Positions 14,518 through 22,997 of a DNA stretch of 45,913 nt are shown piece by piece. The DNA is from Bacteroidetes bacterium GWA2_40_15. GTDB lineage: Bacteria; Bacteroidota; Bacteroidia; Bacteroidales; VadinHA17. Every line of letters starts with the position of its first letter. Positions within the stretch are counted from its first letter, which is position 1. The notes below the pieces were generated by a model that saw only the letters and a program-made list of their open reading frames with translations, searched no databases and was not told the DNA's origin. A program made the position numbers and the translations under genes. The DNA is taken from assembly GCA_001768195.1 (NCBI GenBank), contig MENI01000007.1, forward strand, positions 53,820-99,732, written 5' to 3'.

Positions 14518-16470
14518 ATGGTTTCTGTTCAGGATATTTCAGTATCATTCGGAAGTTTTGACTTGCTGACAAATATATCTTTTCTTATTAATGAACAGGA
14601 CCGTATAGGGCTGGCCGGGAAAAATGGTGCAGGTAAATCAACCCTTCTTAAAATAATTGCAGGACTTCAGAGTCCGGGTTCGGGACAGATGGACATCCCC
14701 AGAGATGTTACAATAGGTTATCTTCCTCAACAGATGAAGGTAAGCGATACTACAACGGTTTTAAATGAAACACTTACAGCATTTGCTGAGATAAACAGCC
14801 TCTCTGATGAAATAGAGAGTTGCAGTGCCGAAATTGCAAGAAGGGAAGACTATGACTCACCCGAATATCTGAAACTTTGTGATCATCTTACCCATGTAGA
14901 GGAACGATACAGGATGCTCGGTGGAAACAACTTCATGGCAGAAGCTGAACAGACATTGACAGGACTCGGATTTGAACGCAGGGATTTTGACAGGGCAACA
15001 AAAGAGCTTAGCGGAGGATGGAGAATGAGAATAGAACTGGCCAAGATCCTCCTTAAAAAACCTTCCCTTTTTCTCCTTGATGAACCCACAAATCACCTTG
15101 ATATTGAGTCTATCCAGTGGCTTGAATCATTTCTGGCCTCCTATCCGGGTGCCGTGGTTCTGGTTTCTCACGATAAAGCATTCCTGGATAATGTAACTAA
15201 CCGCACAATTGAGATATCTCTGGGCAGAATTTATGATTATAAAGCATCGTGGTCGAAATACCTTGTGTTAAGGGAGGAGAGAAGAGAGCAGCAGACTGCA
15301 GCTTTCAGGAACCAGCAGAAGATGATTGAAGATACCGAGAAATTCATTGAAAGGTTCAGATACAAAGCCACCAAAGCTGTGCAGGTACAGTCGAAAATAA
15401 AACAGCTCGACAAAGTGGAAAGGCTTGAGGTGGATGAAGAGGATGCAAGTGCTATAAATCTCAGGTTCCCCCCTGCTCCACGGTCAGGCACTGTTGTTGT
15501 GGAGGCAAATGAACTTTCCAGGAGTTTCGGGATCATCAATGTTCTTAATAAAATAGATTTTAAGATTTCAAGAGGTGAGAAGGTAGCCTTTGTCGGACGC
15601 AATGGCGAAGGTAAAACAACTTTTTCACGTATCATTACCGGTGAGCTCGATTATATCGGAGAGCTCAAACTTGGACACAATATCAAAATCGGTTACTTCG
15701 CGCAGAACCAGGATGTTTTGCTTGATGAAAACAAGACCGTCCTTCAGACTATTGACGATGTTGCAAAGGGAGACATCAGGACAAAGATCCGCGACATGCT
15801 TGGTGCCTTTCTGTTCAGGGGAGATGATGTGGACAAAAAGGTAAGAGTGCTTTCAGGAGGTGAAAGATCGAGGCTTGCACTTGTAAAACTGCTGCTTGAG
15901 CCAACAAACCTCCTCGTACTTGATGAACCCACTAACCATCTTGACATGAGATCGAAAGATATCCTGAAAAAGGCTCTTATCAGATTTGATGGCACATTAA
16001 TTGTTGTGTCGCATGACAGGGATTTTCTGGATGGGATTGTTGGAAAGGTATATGAATTCAGGAATAACAGGATTAGGGAAAATATCGGAGGTATCTATGA
16101 CTTCCTGAGAAAGAAGAAATTACAGAACCTTAAGGATATTGAAAAAAAGGAAAAGGAGAAGGTGCAAAGGGAAAATACCAATACTGAAATTTCAACAAAC
16201 AAGCAGAGATACATTGAAAAAAAGGAGTATGAACGCAACCTCAGGAAGCTGAAAAAGAGGCTCGAAGAATCGGAATCAGTAATTGAAAAGATAGAAGCAG
16301 AGATAAATGCTGTTGACAAATCATTCATGGAACCGGGAAACACATCAGAAGCACATGAAATTGATTATGAAAAGTACCGGGAATTAAAAGAACAGCTAAA
16401 TGAGGAGATGAATAAATGGGCTCATTACAGTGAAGAGCTTGAAGATTATTTAAAGGACAAAAGTTTATAA
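14518..16470 (+). CDS. ABC-F family ATPase (ribosome-associated type)
   Basis: A 650-residue protein with two ABC ATPase domains in tandem and no membrane segments, as in ABC-F translation factors. Walker A motifs are GKNGAGKST and GRNGEGKTT; signatures are LSGGWRMR and LSGGERSR; Walker B motifs are LFLLDEPTNHLD and LLVLDEPTNHLD. A charged linker between the domains (about 240-310) corresponds to the P-site tRNA interaction motif, and the last 110 residues form a coiled coil like the Uup/YheS C-terminal domain. The stop overlaps the next ATG (TAATG). The class is certain; the subfamily, and whether it gives drug protection or general ribosome rescue, is not. Confidence 0.94.
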   Translation: MVSVQDISVSFGSFDLLTNISFLINEQDRIGLAGKNGAGKSTLLKIIAGLQSPGSGQMDIPRDVTIGYLPQQMKVSDTTTVLNETLTAFAEINSLSDEIESCSAEIARREDYDSPEYLKLCDHLTHVEERYRMLGGNNFMAEAEQTLTGLGFERRDFDRATKELSGGWRMRIELAKILLKKPSLFLLDEPTNHLDIESIQWLESFLASYPGAVVLVSHDKAFLDNVTNRTIEISLGRIYDYKASWSKYLVLREERREQQTAAFRNQQKMIEDTEKFIERFRYKATKAVQVQSKIKQLDKVERLEVDEEDASAINLRFPPAPRSGTVVVEANELSRSFGIINVLNKIDFKISRGEKVAFVGRNGEGKTTFSRIITGELDYIGELKLGHNIKIGYFAQNQDVLLDENKTVLQTIDDVAKGDIRTKIRDMLGAFLFRGDDVDKKVRVLSGGERSRLALVKLLLEPTNLLVLDEPTNHLDMRSKDILKKALIRFDGTLIVVSHDRDFLDGIVGKVYEFRNNRIRENIGGIYDFLRKKKLQNLKDIEKKEKEKVQRENTNTEISTNKQRYIEKKEYERNLRKLKKRLEESESVIEKIEAEINAVDKSFMEPGNTSEAHEIDYEKYRELKEQLNEEMNKWAHYSEELEDYLKDKSL

Positions 16471-16721
16471 TGGAACCGTTTTTGTTTGAAAAGGAATTCA
16501 GGGTATATGTTTATGATACCGGCCCCGATGGTAAGCTTAGCCTCTCGTCACTTTTCAATTACACTAACAATGTGAGGTACCTGCAATGGATATATGATAC
16601 GTATGATCTTGATTTCGTAATGAAAAATATTCCTCAATCGGCCGAAATAAACTATCTTTCCGAATCACTGTTAAATGAAGAGGTATATGTACAAACGGTA
16701 TCTGACAAAATCAACACTGGA
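16470..16721 (+). pseudogene. Internally deleted acyl-ACP thioesterase remnant
   Basis: The first 31 codons (to LSSLFNY) match the beginning of Bacteroidetes acyl-ACP thioesterases, and the next 50 or so (TNNVRYLQW ... PQSAEINYLSES) match the conserved stretch around the second hotdog domain. Such enzymes are normally about 245 residues, so roughly 140-150 central residues are missing at the junction near 16562/16563, and the C terminus is missing as well. The frame then continues without a stop into the GWxTD lipoprotein at 16722. The hotdog core and catalytic region are absent, so no activity is expected. It begins inside the ABC-F stop codon (TAATG), as an operon member would. A fused single product is possible but would bury a signal peptide. 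Confidence 0.75.
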
Positions 16722-18059
16722 ATGAAGAAACATGGCTATATCATTTCAATTTCATTATTGACATCGGTCATTGTCTTTTCAACTCTGATGTCATGCAGAT
16801 CTACAAAAAAAGTTGCAGTTGACACAAAAGATCTTTCGTATATCTATAACCCTACCAGAAGCTCCTTCCGACCGGGTTATTTTATCAATACTCTGTCTGA
16901 TGAGTCCGCAATACTCACTGTCAGATTCCTTTCAAATGATCTTTTCTTTTCAGAGGCTAACCCTGAAGGTGTTCCTACTGCGGGAGTGGTAATTAATGTG
17001 AAGCTTTTTCTGGCAGACCAGGGAAGGATACTTGATGACACAATATCCTATAACCTCAATATTATAAAGGATGCAGGTAAGAGGGAATATATTTATAATA
17101 TTCCCCTGAAAATTCAGGAAGGCAATAAATACCTTGCTGAGATAAAAATTCTGGACAGGTTGAGAATGATGGTATCTCAGGCATTTATACCTTTCAATAC
17201 CCTTTCGCCTCTGAATAAATACAATTTTATTTCTGTCGGATATTTCAATAAGAATCAGCTCTTCTCACAGGTATTAAGAGTCGATGAATATATAAATCTG
17301 CTCTACTCAAGGCAACCTGCCGATAGTTTGTATATATCATATTTCAAACCATTCGGGGAAATCCCGGATCCTCCTTCCATGATGCTGCCACAGAAAACAG
17401 TTGATTATGATCCCATCAGGGTTGTTGCGTTACCTTATTCAGATACATTGCCTATTATGCTTCCCAGGGAGGGCATTTTCCTCTGTTCTGTTGACAGAAA
17501 TATCAGGGAAGGTTATGCACTTATGAATTTTGGACCGTCATACCCGAATATGACCACTCCTGAGGAAATGATTGAACCTCTTATTTATCTTGCCCCTGCT
17601 TTCGAGATCGAACAGATGAGATCCAGTTCAAAACCAAAACTGGCTCTCGATGATTTCTGGGTAAAATACGGGGGTAATATTGAGAAGGCAAGAGAACTCA
17701 TAAGGATATTTTACACCCGTGTAGTCTATGCCAATGTATATTTTACATCCTTTACTGAAGGTTGGAGAACCGAGCGTGGAATGATTTATGTAATTTACGG
17801 CCCGCCTGATAAAGTTTACAAAAACACGGAAGGTGAATCATGGGGCTACCGGAAACCTGTTGTGAAATCTTCATGGGGTGGCAGATATAGTGTCAAGGAA
17901 GAGTATCTGTTCTTTAATTTTAAACAGAGAGAAAATGTGTTTTCTGACAATGACTTCTACCTGAGTAGAAATGAAACACTTGTAACTTACTGGGATCAGG
18001 CAATTTTGAGCTGGAGAAAAGGAATTGTTTTCCGCCTTGATAATCCTGCTGATTTCTAA
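16722..18059 (+). CDS. GWxTD domain lipoprotein
   Basis: From the ATG at 16722 this is a 445-residue lipoprotein. MKKHGYIIS starts a hydrophobic signal that ends in STLMSC. The C-terminal part contains GWRTERG (from residue 347) followed by MIYVIYGPPD, the defining motif of the GWxTD family found in Bacteroidetes and a few other phyla. The middle of the protein is beta-rich. Function is not established for the family; it is expected at the outer membrane or periplasmic face. The reading frame is open upstream into the thioesterase remnant, so an automatic caller would fuse the two into 529 residues; the internal lipobox argues against that. RlmB follows after 18 bases. Confidence 0.85.
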   Translation: MKKHGYIISISLLTSVIVFSTLMSCRSTKKVAVDTKDLSYIYNPTRSSFRPGYFINTLSDESAILTVRFLSNDLFFSEANPEGVPTAGVVINVKLFLADQGRILDDTISYNLNIIKDAGKREYIYNIPLKIQEGNKYLAEIKILDRLRMMVSQAFIPFNTLSPLNKYNFISVGYFNKNQLFSQVLRVDEYINLLYSRQPADSLYISYFKPFGEIPDPPSMMLPQKTVDYDPIRVVALPYSDTLPIMLPREGIFLCSVDRNIREGYALMNFGPSYPNMTTPEEMIEPLIYLAPAFEIEQMRSSSKPKLALDDFWVKYGGNIEKARELIRIFYTRVVYANVYFTSFTEGWRTERGMIYVIYGPPDKVYKNTEGESWGYRKPVVKSSWGGRYSVKEEYLFFNFKQRENVFSDNDFYLSRNETLVTYWDQAILSWRKGIVFRLDNPADF

Positions 18060-18077
18060 TAATCCTAAAATATAAAA

Positions 18078-18818
18078 ATGCAGAAAGAATCAGAATGTAT
18101 TTTCGGGATGAGAGCTGTTATTGAAGCTATTAAAGCCGGAAAACAAATCGACAGGCTTCTTCTGAGGCAAGGACTTCAGGGATCTCTTTATCATGAACTT
18201 ATGACAGAGGTTAAAAAGAACAATATTGTTTACCAGATAGTTCCACTGGAGAGAATAGAACTTGTGACCCGCAAGAACCACCAGGGGGTGCTTGCATGGC
18301 TGTCAGTAATTGAGTTTCAGTATATCTCCAACCTTTTACCGATGATATATGAAACCGGCGAAGATCCTCTTATTATAGCTCTCGATGGTGTTTCGGATGT
18401 CAGAAACTTTGGGGCAATTGTACGTACAGCCGAATGTCTTGGCGCTCATGCAATAATAATCCCTGAAAAGGGATCAGCCAGGATCACGGCAGATGCAGTA
18501 AAAACTTCAGCCGGTGCATTGCATACCTTCCCGGTTTGCAGGGAGAAGAGCATAGTCAGGGCTATAGAGTACCTCAAAGAATCCGGATTGATAATAATAT
18601 GTGCCGGTGAGAAATCGGGACAAATAGCTTCGGAAACAAAACTTAGCGGGCCATTAGTATTGATACTGGGTTCAGAAGACAAAGGAATAAGCCGCGAGTT
18701 GCTGACCCTCGCTGACCATCATATCAGAATACCGATGACAGGCCAGATCGGATCACTCAATGTATCGGTTGCTGCCGGAATCCTGCTGTATGAGATGGTA
18801 AGACAGAGAGGTGCCTGA
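18078..18818 (+). CDS. rlmB: 23S rRNA (guanosine-2'-O)-methyltransferase RlmB-type (SpoU family)
   Basis: A 246-residue SPOUT methyltransferase. The N-terminal substrate-binding domain (about 1-75) contains ECIFGMRAVIEAI and the GVLAW segment. The C-terminal knot domain carries motif 1, DVRNFGAIVRTAE, motif 2, LILGSEDKGI, and motif 3, SLNVSVAAGILLYE. This is the standard layout of RlmB, which methylates the ribose of G2251 in 23S rRNA, and of the related TrmH. It lies in a plus-strand run with the ABC-F and GWxTD genes. Its stop is two bases from the stop of the convergent transaldolase-like gene. Confidence 0.92.
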   Translation: MQKESECIFGMRAVIEAIKAGKQIDRLLLRQGLQGSLYHELMTEVKKNNIVYQIVPLERIELVTRKNHQGVLAWLSVIEFQYISNLLPMIYETGEDPLIIALDGVSDVRNFGAIVRTAECLGAHAIIIPEKGSARITADAVKTSAGALHTFPVCREKSIVRAIEYLKESGLIIICAGEKSGQIASETKLSGPLVLILGSEDKGISRELLTLADHHIRIPMTGQIGSLNVSVAAGILLYEMVRQRGA

Positions 18819-18820
18819 TC

Positions 18821-20038
18821 CTATTCAATAATATTCCTGATCCTGTCATCAAGCATCTTCTGGTCAGCAGTGAAAGAGGCAAGCCCTGCAAGTGTAAGCA
18901 GGGTGTCGGGGGCAATCTTCCCTGCAGCGATCTTCTCCTCCCATCTCGAATGTGAAGGTATCTTTCCGTCAGAAGCTATAAAAACTTTTTCCTCTTTCGA
19001 AAGAACCGGGAACATATCCTCACAACCCTCTTCATGGGCAATATTAATAAGTTCTGTACCTGATACCGGTGCTTTTTTCGCAACTCTTTCAGAAAATTTT
19101 AGCACGTTGGGGTCGACCTCCCAGAATTTTTGTATACCCGATCCTTTTGAAATATCAAAAATGCTGACATCATAATTCTCATGCATTCTTGATTTGAACT
19201 TCCCTTTAAGTTCTTTGCGCCCTGCAGCAGCTACTTTGGGTGGCATTGTAAAAACATCCGTTCCGGCGAGTAGTTCGAGCTGGCTGACGTTCCTGAGGCT
19301 TGCTGCAATCAGCTTTGTCTGCCATGGATTCCCGGCTGACAGACCTGTAACCCAGTTTTGAGATGCTATAACTGCCATTTCGCCGGCCCCGGTTCCATCA
19401 CCAAGCTTATTATCAATCATATATGCACCTATCCTTCCAAGGAACACATTAAGATAATCTGGTCTGGCAAGTCTTGTCACAAGGACATTCTCACGTGCAC
19501 TGAATTCAAGAGTGAAATTTATCCTTACACCGGAATCTTTCAGCAGTCTGGCTCCAATAAGTCCTTCGGCTGTGTAAGGAACCTTAACTATAAACTGGTC
19601 CGGACAAATCTCATGATATCGCTTCCCATAATATTGTATGGCTTTTATATCATGAGCAGTATCAGTATGCAGCTCCACGCTTACATACCCGCCAAATCTG
19701 GAGGCGAGCCGTAAACCATGCCTTGCATTAAGTATAAAAGCTATCTCCTTTACTCTTTCTTCAGAAGGGAGATCCCTCACAACAGCTTTGGCCTCCGATA
19801 TGAACACATCATACATTCCTTTCTGGATCTCATTGTTGAGGAGTGTATTATTGGTTGTAAGTGCGCTCATTTCAGCGGTCCAGTTGGCTTCTGCTTCACT
19901 CATATCCCCGGTATCGAGCCAGAGCTCAGTTCCTGCAGTTATAAGTGATTCCCAGAAGGGATCCTTTTTACCTGTGAAGTGTCTTTCATTAATATCCTTC
20001 CAGAGAAAATCGCTGATTCGGGTATTCAGATCGGCCAT
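18821..20038 (-). CDS. Transaldolase-like protein
   Basis: A 405-residue TIM-barrel protein of the transaldolase/FSA superfamily. The expected Schiff-base lysine is Lys152 in QFIVKVPYTAEG. Other family signs are TTNNTLLNNEI near 61-71, GVRINFTLEFSARE, and FLGRIGAYMIDNK before the barrel closes. It is longer than the 220-residue FSA and the 315-330-residue TalB forms and resembles the longer transaldolase-like proteins of Bacteroidetes. A role in the non-oxidative pentose phosphate pathway is likely but not proven, since this long subgroup is poorly characterised. An unusual 15-bp inverted repeat flanks its predicted promoter at 20117-20190. Confidence 0.85.
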   Translation of the reverse strand: MADLNTRISDFLWKDINERHFTGKKDPFWESLITAGTELWLDTGDMSEAEANWTAEMSALTTNNTLLNNEIQKGMYDVFISEAKAVVRDLPSEERVKEIAFILNARHGLRLASRFGGYVSVELHTDTAHDIKAIQYYGKRYHEICPDQFIVKVPYTAEGLIGARLLKDSGVRINFTLEFSARENVLVTRLARPDYLNVFLGRIGAYMIDNKLGDGTGAGEMAVIASQNWVTGLSAGNPWQTKLIAASLRNVSQLELLAGTDVFTMPPKVAAAGRKELKGKFKSRMHENYDVSIFDISKGSGIQKFWEVDPNVLKFSERVAKKAPVSGTELINIAHEEGCEDMFPVLSKEEKVFIASDGKIPSHSRWEEKIAAGKIAPDTLLTLAGLASFTADQKMLDDRIRNIIE

Positions 20039-20116
20039 TGTATCTTATTTTAATTTACTACTGTTTCGCTTTCAAGAACTATATATCTGCATGCTGTTTT
20101 TTATCCATATTTGAAG

Positions 20117-20190
20117 AGCATAAATATCAGTCAGCTATTCCGAGGCAAAAATAGGTAAATTATTGATGCATGGATACTGATATTTATGCT
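20117..20190. promoter_or_regulatory. 15-bp perfect inverted repeat flanking the transaldolase promoter
   Basis: AGCATAAATATCAGT (20117-20131) is exactly inverted at 20176-20190, with 44 bases between the arms. The minus-strand -7 box TATTTTTG (20153-20146) of the transaldolase-like gene lies in the spacer. The arrangement suggests two half-sites for a regulator that could loop across the promoter, or one cruciform. Confidence 0.55.
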
Positions 20191-20199
20191 TTGTAAAAA

Positions 20200-20432
20200 C
20201 TATCAATTAATATTGGACCTAACTACCTCTAAAGCAATAGATTCCACATCCTGTTTGTGCGGGATGAGTATCCCTAATGGATTTACAGGAATGACGCTTA
20301 ATAAAGGGGGTCTGCAGAACCACGGGGGAGATCCCTCGCTTCGCTCAATCCCGAGTACGCCAACTGGCTGACGAGGGATCTCTTACTATTTAGATTAAAA
20401 ATAACTAAAAACCGTGGTAATGTGAGACTTTT
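20200..20432. repeat. Intergenic stretch with an 11-bp hairpin
   Basis: No gene is seen between the transaldolase-like promoter and clpS. GAGATCCCTCG (20328-20338) is perfectly inverted at 20372-20382, with a 33-base interior. There is no T-run directly after either arm, so it looks like a dispersed repeat rather than a clear terminator for clpS, although it lies downstream of that gene. Confidence 0.55.
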
Positions 20433-20714
20433 CTATGAAACCTTCAGGTCAACTTTAGAATTAAGACCTTTCAGATTCAGCGACCGGCTCATCACATTCA
20501 GGACCTCGACCGGACCCGATTTTATTTCGCATTTTCCCTTGAAGTGAACGATAAGGGCACACTGTTCAGCCTGAACCGGATCGTGGCCGCAAATCTCCAC
20601 AAGTGAATTAATTACATTCTCAAATGTATTGACATCATCATTATATAGAATGAGTGAGCAGGATTCCCCGCCACTATTGAGCCTGTCATCTCTATGTAAT
20701 GCTCGTTCCTTCAT
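20433..20714 (-). CDS. clpS: ATP-dependent Clp protease adaptor ClpS
   Basis: A 93-residue ClpS domain protein that delivers N-end-rule substrates to ClpAP/ClpCP. The N-degron pocket region is present as LILYNDDVNTFE (22-33) and the following VINSLVEICGHDPVQAEQCALIVHFKG matches the family through the helical core. The short flexible N terminus (about 20 residues) is typical. The start codon overlaps the last four bases of the upstream TPR/SPOR-like gene (ATGA-type), so the two are translationally coupled. No clpA gene is in the window. Confidence 0.94.
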   Translation of the reverse strand: MKERALHRDDRLNSGGESCSLILYNDDVNTFENVINSLVEICGHDPVQAEQCALIVHFKGKCEIKSGPVEVLNVMSRSLNLKGLNSKVDLKVS

Positions 20715-22369
20715 TTCAGATTCTCAAAAAGCTGCTTTGCCGTTTCAACAGGAATCTCCTTTGTGCCAAGCCAGGCAACAACCCTGGCTTCGCGGTATCC
20801 GTTCCTTACCATGAGATCGGCATATTCAGCTGCGCTTGCAAAAGTAATAAAATTTCCGATCAAATAGGCAATCTTTTTGTCATCCAGTGTAACTACATCG
20901 AGCCCCCTTCCTCCGGCCATTGTATTCATTGACTCTATTACATTTGCTTTTACAGGCTTTGCAACCCGCATAACTTCCACCCTGAAAATAAGTGTAGGAA
21001 TAACAGAATCAACCGGCACTGTAACCTTTTTCTTATTCACCACTCTTTCAAAAGGCTTCGCACCCCACTCCTTCTCAAGAACAGATGCCCTGTCAGCCGA
21101 GACACTTTTCCTGCCCATAAAGGAAGTAATGAATGAGTCCCTGAAACCTTTTCCCTTTATTTCAGCAAGTGCATTCCGGGCATCAGATAAGCGCCGGAAC
21201 ATACCTGCATAATAGGTTTTAAGATCAGATCCTGCTGCAGTAAATCCGTATACAGGAGTAATACCTTTAAAAAACACCGGGGAAACGGGATTACGAAACA
21301 CGGCAACCTGTATCCGGTAAATAAGCCCCTGCGGTATTTCCGGATCAATCACAATCTTAGCACCCGGATCAGTAACAGGCTTTTCAAGGATCTCGAAATA
21401 ATAAAAAACATCGACAGTATCGGTTACAGGTACAATATCTATTATTATTTTATCAGGCTGATCAACAGCAGATTCAATAGACTCATTATCAGGATTATGC
21501 ATTAAATTATCCTGACCTTTTTCCCTCTCATCAGGGTTCATGGCTATTTGGGCCTCGTGGTATTTCTGATCAGCAGATTTCTGATAAGAAACTGCAAGAA
21601 GCTCAAACTCCGTGATCTTAGCCATGGCTGACTGTTTCTTATCAATGGCCGGCATATCAGGTTGCTTCTTCATTTCTGCAACAAGTGCATTGACTGAATC
21701 AGCAAGGAACTGGAAATCAAGCGCCTCCTGAATGATTAATGAATACTCCTCAGGCAAATCTTCTTTTACAGGAAGATTCTTATCCGGGATTAAATTTTCA
21801 GAAATTTCAACAGCAGCAACAGCCGGAACAGTCATGTCCGGAGTAACCTCTTCCTTAACCGTTGCGGCAGGCGTTGCAGAGCTCTTCTCAGCAGCACCTT
21901 TTCCCTGACTGCATTGTTGAATAAGATCAGGTACACCCATCTCCTTCGAAGCTTTTCTGCCAACCTGATCCGAATATCTGGTATATGAATCAATTGCTTC
22001 CGGATACAAACCGGACAAATGCCTTGCCCTTCCAAGATAAAACACAGCATCAGCCGGCAAAGGCCTGGCTGCAGTATTGCTTTCGATTGCCTGCCGGAGC
22101 AGCGCAACAGCTTCGGCCGGATTTCGTTCCAGGTTCACGAGGCAGACTGCTGAATAATATTTATAAAGGGGATCTTTTGAGTATGTTTTAAGAAGTTCAC
22201 TGAATTCGCTGTAAGCTTTCTCATAATCTCCACTGGAAAAAGCCTCCATGGATGACTGACGTGTCGGTTTCTGACTAATTGCCTGTGAAAAGAGTTCAAT
22301 ATACGAAGAGCTGATAAAGAATATCAGCAAAACAAGGATGAGATGTTTCAAATATTTCATTAATTTCAC
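20711..22369 (-). CDS. Secreted TPR protein with C-terminal SPOR-like repeats
   Basis: A 552-residue exported protein. The N-terminal hydrophobic signal is about residues 8-29. TPR-type helices follow at about 40-150 (SSGDYEKAYSEFSELLKTY, YPEAIDSYTRYSDQ), then a low-complexity Pro/Glu/Val linker with a coiled segment. Two SPOR-like units complete the protein: one begins IYRIQVAVF and the other FRVEVMRV, each about 75-80 residues. SPOR domains bind denuded peptidoglycan, so the protein probably sits in the periplasm and bridges wall and other envelope proteins. TPR proteins with peptidoglycan-binding tails occur in type IX secretion and cell-division contexts in Bacteroidetes, but its role here is unknown. 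It is coupled to clpS. Confidence 0.8.
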   Translation of the reverse strand: MKLMKYLKHLILVLLIFFISSSYIELFSQAISQKPTRQSSMEAFSSGDYEKAYSEFSELLKTYSKDPLYKYYSAVCLVNLERNPAEAVALLRQAIESNTAARPLPADAVFYLGRARHLSGLYPEAIDSYTRYSDQVGRKASKEMGVPDLIQQCSQGKGAAEKSSATPAATVKEEVTPDMTVPAVAAVEISENLIPDKNLPVKEDLPEEYSLIIQEALDFQFLADSVNALVAEMKKQPDMPAIDKKQSAMAKITEFELLAVSYQKSADQKYHEAQIAMNPDEREKGQDNLMHNPDNESIESAVDQPDKIIIDIVPVTDTVDVFYYFEILEKPVTDPGAKIVIDPEIPQGLIYRIQVAVFRNPVSPVFFKGITPVYGFTAAGSDLKTYYAGMFRRLSDARNALAEIKGKGFRDSFITSFMGRKSVSADRASVLEKEWGAKPFERVVNKKKVTVPVDSVIPTLIFRVEVMRVAKPVKANVIESMNTMAGGRGLDVVTLDDKKIAYLIGNFITFASAAEYADLMVRNGYREARVVAWLGTKEIPVETAKQLFENLK

Positions 22370-22522
22370 ATTGTCTTAAACTGCGAACAACTATTATACC
22401 ATTTTTTTTCTAAAAGCGATGGAACAAAGTCTCACTGCTTGTGTTGATAACAATTAAAACGATTTATATAAATTACAGTTCAAACTTCGTAATTTTACCG
22501 CTAATAACAAAATTAACAACAT

Positions 22523-22987
22523 ATGGCACAGTTAAAAGAGGGATCTAAAGCCCCTTCATTTGAGGGCATTGACCAGAGTGGCAATAAAATAAAATTATCA
22601 GATTACAAGGGGAAAAAGATCGTACTGTACTTCTATCCTAAAGACAGTACTCCCGGATGCACTGCCGAGGCATGCAACCTGAGGGATAATCATGATTCGC
22701 TTCTGAAAAAAGGATTTGCAGTGATAGGCGTAAGCCCCGACAGTGAAAAATCTCATAAAAATTTTGCAGGTAAATATTCCCTCCCATTTCCACTCATAGC
22801 AGATGAATCTAAAAAAATCCTGAACGACTATGGTGTATGGGGAGAAAAAAAGATGTATGGAAAGAGTTATTTTGGAGTTATCAGAACAACATTTATTATT
22901 GATGAAAAAGGAGTTATTGAGAAGATAATAACAAAGGTAAACACCTCTGAACATACTGAGCAGATCCTGGACTTGTACAAACAGTAA
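22523..22987 (+). CDS. bcp: Thiol peroxidase Bcp (PrxQ-type peroxiredoxin)
   Basis: A 154-residue cytoplasmic peroxiredoxin that reduces H2O2 and organic peroxides with thioredoxin. The peroxidatic Cys46 in [11 protein letters not shown] is followed five residues later by the resolving Cys51, the arrangement typical of the alpha2-type Bcp/PrxQ group. The thioredoxin fold elements VLYFYPKD and [13 protein letters not shown] are intact. recA begins 10 bases downstream and the S9 peptidase follows, so these form one plus-strand unit. A near -7 box (TAATTTTA at 22490-22497) lies ahead but lacks the final G. Confidence 0.95.
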   Translation: MAQLKEGSKAPSFEGIDQSGNKIKLSDYKGKKIVLYFYPKDSTPGCTAEACNLRDNHDSLLKKGFAVIGVSPDSEKSHKNFAGKYSLPFPLIADESKKILNDYGVWGEKKMYGKSYFGVIRTTFIIDEKGVIEKIITKVNTSEHTEQILDLYKQ

Positions 22988-22997
22988 TACTATTAAT

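Noticed and set aside
16470-18059. A single 529-residue fusion protein as the true product
   Set aside because: An intact lipoprotein signal with lipobox begins at codon 85, so the natural product most likely starts there; the upstream part matches a truncated thioesterase.
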